Shown here: piece after piece, positions 1-10,352 of the stretch
Layout of the letters: the number at the start of each line of letters is the position of its first letter
How positions within the stretch are numbered: the first letter of the stretch is position 1
Assembly: GCA_020024715.1 (NCBI GenBank)
Contig: JAHHTJ010000008.1
Span: 1 to 13,134 of the forward strand
Length of the DNA: 13,134 nt
Direction of reading: 5' to 3'
Source of the DNA: Mycoplasmataceae bacterium
GTDB lineage: Bacteria > Bacillota_I > Bacilli_A > Mycoplasmatales > Mycoplasmoidaceae
Translations under genes and position numbers: made by a program
Notes under the pieces: generated by a model
What the model was told of the DNA's origin: nothing
Database searches by the model: none
The model's input: only the letters and a program-made list of their open reading frames with translations

Positions 1-2
1 TT

Positions 3-1010
3 GTAATTAATTGTGAAAATGAAGGTTTTTTTGCTCTAGATGATGAAATTATTTTTGCGGATGCTAATTTAAATTTTCCTATCTATGAAAATAATGATGT
101 AGCAAAAAATATTATTGATTTATTAAACGAATTTCAAATTGATTCCTTAATATTGAATGATGACTATGATGCTAATGAGTTAATTAATACCAAAAAATTT
201 TTAAAATCAATAGGGTTTGATAGAGTTAAAGTAATTGCAAACATTAGTACTTATAAAACTTTACAAAATATTGATAATATCATTGCTAATGCAGATGTAA
301 TATTATTAGATCGAAACCATTTAAATTATTATTTAAGTATTTATGAAATTGTTAATTGACAAAGTTATATTACAAAAGCTACAAGAATTATGAATAAAAC
401 ACTTATTTTAAAAGGTGATTTTTCTTACATTAATTTTGATCAGGTTAATTTAATAAATGATTTTTATCAATCGATTTTATTATCCTTTGATTGCATAATA
501 TTAAACAGTGATTTTAATGATTTATCTGAATTTACTAAAATTGTAAAACAATATAACGAAATTGCAAATAAAGCAGAAAATTATTTTAATTATGAATCAA
601 ATTTAAATAATTTTTTTATACATTCAGTTGCTATAAAACAAAATAAATATGATGTTATTAAATCTATAAGTAAACTTGTTAACCCAAAATTTATTAATCA
701 TGAATTAATTTTTGAATATGATTTTATTTTTGCGTGTAGTGAAGATGAAGCATTTATTAATGCGTTATCTAGCGCAAGATTACCCATTAGTATTTTTTGA
801 ATAACTGATAATGAAGATTATTTAAATAAATTTAGCTTAAATTATGGTTTAAAAACTATTTATGTAGAAAATATTAAAAAATTAAATGATAATGATATTG
901 AATTGTTTATTCATCAATATTTAAACGATATATGCATCAAGAATAAATCTAAATTTACAAATAAAATAATTTATATTAACAAAAAACAAGAATTAAAAAT
1001 AATAGAATAA
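3..1010 (+). CDS. Degenerate pyruvate-kinase-like protein, C-terminal part (5' end outside window)
   Basis: The frame is open from the left edge to TAA at 1008-1010, about 335 codons, with TGA at 357-359 and 798-800 read as Trp. The segment order follows pyruvate kinase: end of the B domain, then an A-domain barrel strand/helix stretch (LNFPIYENNDVAKNIIDLL), the region before the catalytic loop, the EIVNWQSYITKAT helix, and a C-terminal domain with a HSVA segment. Catalytic motifs are not kept. The KIEN lysine and metal-binding Glu are replaced in IANIST (Asn at 240-242, Ser at 246-248). The RGD loop reads DRNHL, with His at 318-320 in place of the metal-binding Asp. The TQMLES loop reads KGDFSY and SGET reads LNSD. 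I infer an inactive paralogue, structural or regulatory, not a working glycolytic enzyme. An intact frame of this length argues against recent decay. The family call is by eye from segment order; the start is not visible. A terminator follows, so it is not joined to rpoB. Confidence 0.6.
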
Positions 1011-1059
1011 TGGTATTATTAAATAGTGCTAATTATAAATATTAACTCAATATTTTATT

Positions 1060-1088
1060 ATGATTTATTTTTAAATCATTATTTTTTT
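1060..1088 (+). terminator. Intrinsic terminator after the pyruvate-kinase-like gene
   Basis: An 8-bp AT-rich stem (ATGATTTA at 1060-1067 with TAAATCAT at 1072-1079) closes a 4-nt loop and is followed by seven T residues at 1082-1088. It lies 50 nt after the upstream stop and about 100 nt before rpoB, so it should separate the two units. The stem has low GC, as is common in mollicutes. Confidence 0.6.
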
Positions 1089-1126
1089 GTTTACAAAAAT
1101 AAAATTTATTTAAAAAAAATCAATAA

Positions 1127-1132
1127 TATAGT
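1127..1132 (+). promoter_or_regulatory. Candidate -10 box for rpoBC
   Basis: TATAGT matches five of six bases of the TATAAT consensus and lies between the upstream terminator and the rpoB ribosome binding site. It would leave a leader of roughly 45-50 nt. No convincing -35 box is visible, and the whole stretch is AT-rich, so chance matches are frequent. Confidence 0.25.
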
Positions 1133-1173
1133 AAAATTTAAACACTATTAATATATTTATTAGTATAAAAAAC

Positions 1174-1178
1174 AAGGA
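1174..1178 (+). promoter_or_regulatory. Ribosome binding site that decides the rpoB start
   Basis: AAGGA at 1174-1178 overlaps the first in-frame ATG (1178-1180), so it cannot serve that codon. It sits 8 nt before the second in-frame ATG at 1187-1189, an ideal spacing. I therefore place the start at 1187, which removes three residues from the longest frame. Confidence 0.7.
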
Positions 1179-1186
1179 TGGCTCTA

Positions 1187-4100
1187 ATGGAAAATAAAAC
1201 AAAAAAAGCAAAATTTACTGTTGAAAATTATTCAAATATGGTCCAAAGACGTAATTATGGAAAAATTACAAGAACTTTTGACTTTCCAAATTATTCTGAT
1301 ATTCAAACAAAATCATATAAAAAGTTTATTGATGTTGAATTAGAAGAATTAGTAAAAAGTTTTTTTCCAATTCGTTCTTCAAATGAAAAATTTGAATTAA
1401 TTTTTAACGGATTGAAAATTACTGACCCTATCCGTACTGAACGTGATGCTGAATTATATTCAAAATCATATGAATCAAACGTTTATATTGACATTGCATT
1501 AAAAGATAACGTAAAGGGAGAAATTATTAAGGTAAAAAAATCTAAAAAAGGTGCACCAGATGGTATCTTTTTATCAACTTTACCAAGAATGACAAAACGT
1601 GGTACTTTTTTAATTAATGGTATTGAAAAATTTATCATTGCACAAATTGTTCGTTCCCCAGGAAGTTATATTTTAAAAAAGACTCAATTAAAATTAAATA
1701 ATTCAAGAAGAAGAATTTTAGAAGGATTAATTTGTGAAGTTTTACCAATGAAAGGTACAATGTTCTCAATTTATGTTTCTGAAGAAAAAAATAGGAATGA
1801 TAATTATATTCAAATTATGTTAAGAGATGTTGTTGGTTCATCATCTCCAACATATCCAATTACAGTTTTTTTAAAAGCATTAGGTTATACAGAAGAACAA
1901 ATTTTAAATATTTTTGGTAATGAACCATTAATTATTAATTCTTTGAAAAACGAAGACTTTAATGAAGAAAAAATCTTTGATACTTTAAATTTTAATGACA
2001 TAATGAAGGAAGTGAAAAAAGTATCATCTGAAGAAGATTTAAAAGCAAAAGTAAATACTGCTGATTTTAAATTAAAAAGTACATTTTTCCGCTATTGAAG
2101 TTTAAAAACTGAATATGATAAGTTTTTAAAACAAGATAAATTAGATCCAACAACTAAAGAAAGCATGGAAGTTAAACTTAAATATTTAACTAACATAATT
2201 ATTATTGAATGAGCTGCACAAACTGTTGTTGATGGTTTAGGTATTTCTCAAAAAACTTTAGATAATTTAGCTTCTAAAATTAAAAACCAAGAAGATTATT
2301 GTTTTCAAACCATTTTATGATCTCATTTCTTCAATGATGCATCATTTAACATGTCTCAAGCAGGACGATATAAAATTAACCAAAAAATGCGTTTAACTGA
2401 ACGTTTATATGGTCAAACAATTGCTACAGATTTAAAAAATGAAGCTGGTGAATTAGTTGTACAAAAAAATTCAATTTTATTAAAAAATGAAGTTGATAGA
2501 ATTCTAAAACAAATTCGTAATGGAGAATTAAATCTAAAAAATAATTATAAACCATTATTTATTCCAAAAAATTTACCAGATACTGTTATCAATAATCATA
2601 TTGAAGAATTAAGTGTAGCTATTAGTGATGCTGACGGTAAAGATAAAATCTTAAAATTAATTGGAACTTCTAGTAATGATGAAACCATTAATTTATCAAT
2701 GAGTGATATTTTAGCTTTCATTTCTTATCTCATTTCATTAAATTATGGTGTTGGTGATTTTGATGAAGTTGATCATTTAGGAAATAAACGTTTAAAACTT
2801 GTTGGTGAATTATTAAAAACAAGATTAACTGTTGGAATGATCAGAGTAGAAAAGTTTGTTCGTGAAAAATTAGCGATTGCATCTAGTTCTAATGAAACAG
2901 AAGAAACAGAAGAAACAAAAAACAAACAAATTACAGTAAAATCAGTAATTAACACTAAACCATTTCAATTAATGATGAAAGAATTTTTTAATTCTTATCA
3001 ATTAACACAATTTATTGATCAACAAAATCCTTTATCTGAATTAACAAATAAAAGAAGAATAAGTGCGATGGGACCTGGTGGTATTAGTAGAGAAGATCCA
3101 AACTTAAGCATTCGTGATGTTAATTATTCTCACTATGGAAGAATTTGTCCAATTGAAACTCCAGAAGGTATGAATATTGGTTTAATTATGTCTTTAGCTA
3201 GTTATGTTCAAGTTGATGAAAATGGTTTTTTAATTACTCCTTATTTTGTTGTAGAAAACGGTAAAATTGTTTACAAACAAAACGAAAAAGGTGAATTAAA
3301 ACCTGTTATTAAATGATTAGATGCATTACATGAAGGTGAATATGTAATTGCTAATGCTTCAACTCCAATGGATGAAACTGGTAAAATTACTGCTGAAAAT
3401 GTAATGGCTCGTTTCCAAGCTGAACAAAAATTATTTTCAGTTGATAAAATAAATTTAATTGATGTTAATCCTAACCAAGTTGTTTCAGTAGCTGCATCTG
3501 CAATTCCTTTTTTAGAAAACGATGATGCGAACCGTGCATTAATGGGTGCTAACATGCAACGTCAAGCAACACCATTACTAAAACCACATGCTCCAAGTGT
3601 TGGTACTGGTAATGAATATAAGATTGCTCATGATTCTAGTTTAGTAATTATTGCAGAAGAAGATGGAGTTATTCAAGAAGTTGATGGAAATCATATTGTT
3701 TTAGTTTCTGATACAAACAAAACATACCGTTATGATTTAATTAAGTATCATAAATCAAACCAAAATACTTGTTTCAATCAAACACCAATTGTTACTATCA
3801 ATGAAAGAGTTAAAAAAGGACAAATTATTGTAAATGGACCTGCTATGCAAAATGGTGAATTAGCATTAGGTCAAAATCCGTTAGTTGCTTTTACTACCTT
3901 TGATGGTTATAATTTTGAAGATGCTATTGTCATTTCTGAAAGAGTAGTAAATGAAGATTTATTTACTTCTATTCATATTGAAGAAAGAATCATTGAATGT
4001 TTAAGAACTAAAAATGGTGATGAAGAAATTACTAGAGATATTCCTAATGTTTCTGATGAGTCAAAACGTTATTTAGATGAAAATGGAATTATTTTAGTTG

Positions 4101-5422
4101 GTGCTGAAGTTAATGAAGGAGATATTTTAGTTGGTAAAATTTCTCCAAAAGGAAAAGTTGAACTATCAGTTGAAGAAAAATTATTACAATCTATTTTTGG
4201 AGAAAAAGTTAAAAATGTACGTGATGCTTCCTTAAAAGTTCCATATGGTGGAGAAGGAGTTGTTATTGCTGTTCATCATTTTGATGCTAAAGATGGAGAT
4301 TTTGGTGATGATGTAATTGAAGTTGTAAAAGTTTTAATTGCTCAAAAATCAAAAATCCAAGTTGGTGATAAGATGTCAGGAAGACACGGTAATAAAGGTA
4401 TTGTTTCACGAATTGTTAAAGTTGAAGATATGCCTCATTTAGAAGATGGAACTCCAATTGATATTTTATTAACTCCTGCTGGTGTGCCTTCTCGTATGAA
4501 CATGGGACAAGTAATGGAATTACATACTGGTATAAGTGCTAGAAAAATTGGACAACGCAAATTAGTTGAAATTGCTTTTAGTAATAGTAAAGAAAAAGGA
4601 AAAGAAGTTCAACAAATGTTAGGTATTCCAGTTGAAAAAGCAGATATTTTAATGGAACATGCAACTAAGTATTTTACAAGTAAATATCAAGATTTAACCA
4701 CAGCATTAAAAGATTTTAGTATTGATGATTTATTAATTATATTTAGTAATGCTGGTGTAAGTATTGATGATCTAGATTTTAAAGTAGCTACTCCAGTATT
4801 TAGTGGAATTAAGATGGATGATTTAAAAGATATCATGAACGAAGCTGGATTAGAACCTGGTAAAAACTTAGGTAAATTTAAGTTGATTGATGGAAGAACT
4901 GGTGAATATTTTGATGCACCAATTTCTGTTGGTGTAATGTATATGTTGAAATTAGACCATATGGTTAATGATAAAATTCATGCAAGAAGTGTAGGTCCAT
5001 ATTCTAAAATTACACAACAACCATTAGGAGGTAAATCTCAAAATGGGGGTCAAAGATTTGGTGAAATGGAAGTTTGAGCACTTGAAGCATATGGTGCAGC
5101 TCATAACCTTCGAGAAATTTTAACAATTAAATCAGATGATGTTAACGGAAGAAACGAAGCATATAATGCCATTATTAAAGGAAGACAAATTAAAAATCTA
5201 GGTTTACCTGAATCATTTAAATTATTAGTAAAACAATTACAAGGTTTAGGAATGAAATTAGATGGTATTACTAAAGATGGAGAAGAATTTGATTTAAACG
5301 CTTTATCATCTTTATCAAACTCCAATGATCGTTTAGAAGAAGCTAATTTAATTTCTGATCTTGATGATGAAGGAAAAGAAGTAGCAAATAATGATGTTTT
5401 TGAAAATGACTTTGTTATTTAA
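1187..5422 (+). CDS. rpoB: DNA-directed RNA polymerase beta subunit
   Basis: RpoB of about 1411 residues, the catalytic beta subunit of the core enzyme. Five in-frame TGA codons (2096, 2210, 2318, 3314, 5075) encode Trp; a standard-code reading breaks the gene into pieces. Landmarks in order: RSPGSYILK near residue 156; the rifampicin region (QLTQFIDQQNPLSEL, NKRRISAMGPGG) near 610-630; CPIETPEGMNIGL just after it; GYNFEDAI with the acidic pair E911/D912; the active-site lysines K1062 and K1070 in KMSGRHGNKG; and the C-terminal GGKSQNGGQRFGEMEVWALE clamp segment. Asn621 occupies the position of E. coli His526. A Glu/Thr-rich repeat lies at residues 570-578, just before the rifampicin region. 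The tail is acidic. rpoC follows after 32 nt, so the two are co-transcribed. No rplJ/rplL lies upstream; rpoBC forms its own unit. Confidence 0.98.
2894..2920 (+). repeat. In-frame 9-bp tandem repeat inside rpoB
   Basis: Nearly three copies of the unit GAAACAGAA encode Glu-Thr-Glu, Glu-Thr-Glu, Glu-Thr-Lys at RpoB residues 570-578. The unit is a multiple of three, so changes in copy number would keep the frame. The repeat lies in a polar, probably exposed segment between conserved blocks. Confidence 0.8.
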
Positions 5423-5454
5423 TTACGAATAAGAATTAAAAAGGAGAAAAGATT

Positions 5455-8400
5455 ATGGTAAATAATAAAAACAATAATAATAACCAAGGTAAGTATGACT
5501 TTGATAAAGTTCGTATTCGTATTGCTAGCAAAGATGATATTTTAAAATGATCACATGGTGCTGTAACAAAAGCTGAAACTATCAATTATAAAACCTTAAA
5601 ACCAGAACCAGGTGGTTTATTTGACGAAAAGATTTTTGGTCCTGTTAAAGATTATGAATGTTCTTGCGGAAAATATAAAAAAGTAAAGCATTATGGTAAA
5701 ACTTGTGAAAAATGTGGAGTAGAAATTACAGAATCTATTGTTCGTAGAGAAAGAATGGGTCATATTGATTTAACTTCTCCAATAGTTCATATTTGAATGA
5801 GTAAAGAATTACCAAATCCATCTAAAATTTCTTTGTTATTAAATATTTCTTATAAGGAAGTTAATCAAGTAATTTATTTTGTTAATTACATTATTTTAAA
5901 TCCAGGAAAAAAAGAATTTAATAATGGTATTTTTAAATACAAAGAAATAATTGATTTATCAAATAAAAGTCATAACAAATCAAGTCGTGCAAAGATTAGA
6001 AAAATTCTTCAATCCATATATGAACGAATTGAAGACAAACAAGGATTAGATGCATATAAAGCTAGTCATTATATTGATTACTTAAAAAATTCTAGTATGC
6101 CTTTTAGTATCGAAGAAGTATTTGGTTTTATTACAAAATATACTGGTATAAAATTCGGAATTGGTGCTGAAGCTATCCAATCATTATTAAAAGATATTAA
6201 TTTAGAAAAAGGTTTAAAAGATATTGAAGAAGAGTTAACAAAAACTGATAATAATTCTATTCAAGCTAAGAAAATTTTAAGAAGATTAGCATGTTTTAAA
6301 TGATTTAAAGAATCTGAAAATAAACCAGAATGAATGGTAATGGATAAGATTCCAGTAACTCCTCCTGATACAAGACCAATTATTCAATTAGATGGTGGTA
6401 GATTTACCACAAGTGACATTAATTCTTTTTATCACCGTATTATTATTCGTAACGAACGTTTAAATAAAATGATTGAAACACATGCTCCTGTTATTATTAT
6501 TAACAATGAAAAAAGAATGTTACAAGATGCAGTTGATGCTTTATTTGATAATTCTTCAAGAAAGAAACCAAGTTTAGGTAAAGATCGCAGACCATTAAAA
6601 TCCTTAAGTGATCACTTAAAAGGAAAACAAGGTTTATTTAGACAAAACTTATTAGGAAAAAGAGTTGATTACTCTGGACGTAGTGTTATTGTGATTGGAC
6701 CTGAACTAAAAATGTATGAAGTTGGAATCCCAGCTATCATTTTATTAAAATTATTTAAACCATTTATTATTCATGAATTAATTCGTAATACTGATGAATA
6801 TGGTAAAGAGAAAAAACCAATTGCTAGCAATGTTAAAAATGCTGAAAAATTAATTTTAAAACAAGATAATAAAATTTGAGAAATTCTTGAAAAAGTAATT
6901 AAAGCAAGACCAGTTTTATTAAATCGTGCTCCAACCTTACACCGTCTTGGTATTCAAGCATTTGAACCAAGAATTACTAATGGTAAAGCTATTCAGTTAC
7001 ACCCTTTAGTAACCACAGCATTTAACGCAGACTTTGATGGTGACCAAATGGCAGTTCACTTACCATTAACAGATGAAGCTGTTGCAGAAGCTAGAAGTAT
7101 TATGTTAGCATCTAAACACATTTTAGGTCCAAAGGATGGTAAACCAATTGTAACTCCTACCCAAGATATGATTTTAGGAAATTATTATCTAAGTATTGAA
7201 AAGAAGGGATTAAAGGGAGAAGGTTCAATTTTTGCAACTGCTGATGAAGCTGCAAATGCATATTATTTAAACAAAGTTGATTTACAAGCAATTGTTGGAA
7301 TTCCAACATCAGCATATCCAGAAAAAACCTTTAATAAAAAAGGTTTGATTATGACAACAATTGGAAAAATTATCTTTAATACTGCATTGCCAAAAAATAT
7401 GAATTTCTTAAATGCTGTTGGCGCTTTCAATACATTTGATGATCGTTTAATTATTCCATATAATGAAAATTTTAGAGAAGTTGTAAATAAACATGAACCA
7501 CTAAAACCATTTGATAAAAAATGTTTAAGTGAAATTATTGATATTTTATATAACCAATATCCTTTAAATGAAGTTGCAAAAATTCTTGACCAAATCAAAA
7601 CTATCGGTTTTAAATTTTCAACCAAGTCTAGTACTACTGTTTCTATTTTTGATGTTCCAACATATACTAAGAAACAAGAATACTTTAAAGAAGCTGATGA
7701 AAAAGTTAAATTATTACAAGAATATTATTTAGATGGTTCATTAACTGATGATGAAAGATACTCTAAAGTTATTCGTTTATGAAGTGATGTTAAAGATAAG
7801 GTATCTGATGATATTAAACAATTAATTTCATCACCTGAATATGCTGATAACTCCATTGTTCGAATGGCTAATTCTGGAGCAAGAGGTAACATTTCTAACT
7901 TTACTCAATTATCCGGAATGAGAGGATTGATGTCTAAGTCATATAACTATGATCAAAAAACTGAAAATAAGGTTATTCGTGATACTATTGAAATTCCAAT
8001 TAAACACTCCTTTATTGAAGGATTAACTGTTAGTGAATATTTTAATTCTTCATATGGTGCTAGAAAAGGAATGGCTGATATTGCTATGAAAACTTCTAAA
8101 TCTGGTTACATGACTAGAAAATTAGTTGATGCTGCACAAGAAATTGTTATTAAAGAAATTGATTGTGAAACTACAAATGGTTTAATTGTAAAAGATATTA
8201 CTGATAATAAAGAAAATACTTTAATTGAAGGATTAATTGATCGTATTTCAGATCGTTTTGCAGCAAAAGATATTATTCATCCACAAACTCATGAAGTAAT
8301 AGTACAAGCAGGACAAATTATTAGTAGTAGTAAAGCAAAAGAAATTATTAACGCTAAAATTGATACAGTTGAAATTCGTTCAGTTCTTGCATGTAAATTA

Positions 8401-9321
8401 GAACATGGAATTTGTCAAAAATGTTTTGGTAACGATTTAACAACCAAAAAACCTATTGCTGTTGGTGAAGCAATTGGAGTTATTGCTGCTCAATCAATTG
8501 GAGAACCTGGTACTCAATTGACTATGAGAACATTCCATACTGGTGGTGTTGCTGGTGGTGCTAACATTACTCAAGGTTTTGAACGTTTAAAACAATTATT
8601 AGATGTAATTCCACCAAAGCCATGAGAAAAAGCAATTATTAGCGAAATTGAAGGTGAAGTTACCGATATTACTACAAATAACATCGGTGTATATGTTACA
8701 GTTAAAGGAATTAGTGATGAAGTAACATATGAAAGAACTTTTGCTTCAAATGCAGGACCTGTATGTGTAACAAAAGGACAAAAATTAACTTACGGAGATA
8801 TTGTCTTTGATGGTGTTATTGATATTAGAGAATTATTAAAAGTAGCAGGAATTGAAAAAGTTCGTGATTACATTTTAAAAGAAGTACAAAAAGTTTATCG
8901 TTTACAAGGTATTGAAATTTCAGATCGTTATATTGAAATTGTTATTCGTCAATTAACTAATAAAGTACAAATTCAAAATCCTGGTGATAGTAGTTACTTT
9001 ATTGGACAAGTTACAACAATTAATGAATTTTATGGTGTATGTAAAAATTTATTTAAGAAAAATCAAACTTTACCAACTGCAATTAATTTAGTATTTAGTA
9101 TAGATGATGTTCCTTCAAAAACTGATAGTTTCTTATCAGCTGCTAGTTTCCAAGGAACAAAGAAAATTTTAACTGATGCAGCAGTACGTGGACAAGTTGA
9201 TCCATTACTAGGATTAAAAGAAAACGTTATTTTAGGAAACTTAATTCCAGCTGGTACTGGATTAAAAACAAGAGAAGAAATTATACAAGCTGGTAAAAAG
9301 GCTTATGAAGAAGAATATTAG
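5455..9321 (+). CDS. rpoC: DNA-directed RNA polymerase beta' subunit
   Basis: RpoC of 1288 residues, the beta' subunit carrying the Mg-binding catalytic centre. The start ATG at 5455 follows AAGGAG (5441-5446) by 8 nt. Seven in-frame TGA codons (5548, 5794, 6301, 6331, 6877, 7780, 8623) are Trp; the stop is TAG. Landmarks: an N-terminal zinc ribbon with C69, C71, C84 and C87; the NADFDGD catalytic loop at residues 524-530 with its three Asp intact; the bridge-helix region SGARGNISNFTQLSGMRGLM near 807-826; a second zinc site with C904, C980, C987 and C990, spaced almost as in E. coli; and the trigger-loop region TQLTMRTFHTGGVAGG. The N-terminus carries a short Asn-rich run before the conserved part. 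Co-transcribed with rpoB. No clear terminator follows it, so read-through into rplM is possible. Confidence 0.98.
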
Positions 9322-9350
9322 TATAATTTTTAGATTTATAGTATAATTTA
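9319..9350 (+). promoter_or_regulatory. Twin -10-like boxes before rplM (20-nt spaced direct repeat)
   Basis: TAGTATAATTT occurs at 9319-9329, overlapping the rpoC TAG stop, and again at 9339-9349. Each holds a perfect TATAAT (9322-9327 and 9342-9347). No good -35 box is visible. Either could start an rplM-rpsI transcript separate from rpoBC. A 14-nt perfect palindrome, TTGAATATATTCAA (9360-9373), follows just before the rplM ribosome binding site. Confidence 0.4.
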
Positions 9351-9389
9351 TATTATTTATTGAATATATTCAATTTGGAGATAGAGAAA

Positions 9390-9848
9390 ATGCAAAAAAC
9401 AACAATGATGACAAAAGAAAAGGCTGCTGCACAAAGAAAGTGATATATAATCGATGCAACTGATAAACCAGTTGGTAGATTAGCAGTAGAAATAGCTGAT
9501 TTATTACGCGGAAAAAGAAAACCAATTTTTACACCAAATCAAGATTGTGGAGATTTTGTTGTAGTTATTAATTCAGACAAAATGGTTTTGACAGGTCACA
9601 AACCTGAAAATGAAATTTGATATAACCATTCTGGTTTTATTAAAACCGGCTTAAGAGCAAGAAATGGTAAAACAATGTTAGAACATTATTCTAATGAATT
9701 ATTAAGAAGAAGTGTTTGAGGAATGTTACCAAAAAACAAATTATCAAGAGCATTATTAAAAAAACTATATATCTTCAAAGACGAAAACCACAATAAACAA
9801 GCACAACAACCAATTCCTTACGAATTTACAAATAAATTAGCAAAATAA
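9390..9848 (+). CDS. rplM: 50S ribosomal protein L13
   Basis: L13 of 152 residues, an early-assembling protein of the large ribosomal subunit. The gene is easily missed because three Trp codons are TGA. Translation gives MQKTTMMTKEKAAAQRKWYI, a short mollicute-type N-terminal extension, then IDATDKPVGRLAVEIADLLR, GKRKPIFTPNQDCGDFVVVI, NSDKMVLTGHK and the C-terminal block GMLPKNKLSRALLKKLYIFK, which are standard L13 segments. The start ATG at 9390 has TTTGGAG upstream (9374-9380). The stop is TAA at 9846-9848. rpsI begins 22 nt later, the usual rplM-rpsI pair, so the two are probably one transcript ending at the hairpin at 10285. Confidence 0.96.
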
Positions 9849-9870
9849 AACTACGGAGATAAAAGTTAAC

Positions 9871-10266
9871 ATGAATAAGAATACAGAATACAAAGGATTA
9901 GGAAGAAGAAAGTCTTCAGTTGCACGCGTAAAATTAGTTCCAGGAACAGGAAAAATTTTAGTTAATAATAGAAAACCAGAAGAATATTTTCCAAATGCAT
10001 TAGTAATTCAAGATATGCAATTACCATTAGCTACAACAAATAACTTAAATAATTTTGATGTTTTTGTAAAAGTTGTTGGTGGTGGATTTACTGGACAAGC
10101 AGGAGCAATTCGATTAGGTATTGCTAGAGCTTTATTAGCTTTTAATGAAGAATTAAAGAAACAATTAAAATTACAAAAATTATTAACTCGTGATGCACGT
10201 TGTAAGGAACGTAAGAAATATGGACATTACGGTGCTAGAGTTAGTCCACAATTTACTAAACGTTAA
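9871..10266 (+). CDS. rpsI: 30S ribosomal protein S9
   Basis: S9 of 131 residues, a protein of the small-subunit head whose C-terminal tail reaches the P-site tRNA. The N-terminal GLGRRKSSVARVKLVPGTGK, the central VKVVGGGFTGQAGAIRLGIA and the basic C-terminal block LLTRDARCKERKKYG ending in QFTKR are classic S9 features; the terminal Lys-Arg is present. The segment before the end, GHYGARVSPQFTKR, differs from the usual KKARRAPQFSKR by a short HYG substitution but keeps its length. GGAGAT (9855-9860) lies upstream of the ATG. It is last in the rplM-rpsI unit. Confidence 0.97.
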   Translation: MNKNTEYKGLGRRKSSVARVKLVPGTGKILVNNRKPEEYFPNALVIQDMQLPLATTNNLNNFDVFVKVVGGGFTGQAGAIRLGIARALLAFNEELKKQLKLQKLLTRDARCKERKKYGHYGARVSPQFTKR

Positions 10267-10284
10267 AAATCAAATTATAATCTT

Positions 10285-10319
10285 AAACAATGTTTTAGAT
10301 TTAAACATTGTTTTTATTT
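10285..10319 (+). terminator. Intrinsic terminator after rpsI
   Basis: An 11-bp stem (AAACAATGTTT at 10285-10295 with AAACATTGTTT at 10303-10313) with a 7-nt loop runs into a T-rich tract (10311-10319). It lies 18 nt after the S9 stop and should end the rplM-rpsI transcript. Confidence 0.8.
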
Positions 10320-10352
10320 ACCAATTTATATAAGTAATTTAGGAGAATAAAA

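Noticed and set aside
3..1010. Pyruvate-kinase-like gene as a decayed pseudogene
   Set aside because: The two apparent stops are TGA Trp codons in this code, and the frame is otherwise open across the whole visible length. A maintained pseudoenzyme is the better reading.
1164..1169. TATAAA just before rpoB as its -10 box
   Set aside because: Transcription would start at about 1176, removing or bisecting the AAGGA ribosome binding site; an upstream box is more likely.
2773..2955. Antisense frames inside rpoB and rpoC (also 3271-3555, 5101-5325, 7263-7625)
   Set aside because: They are shadows of strongly conserved polymerase genes on the + strand, without ribosome binding sites or recognisable products.
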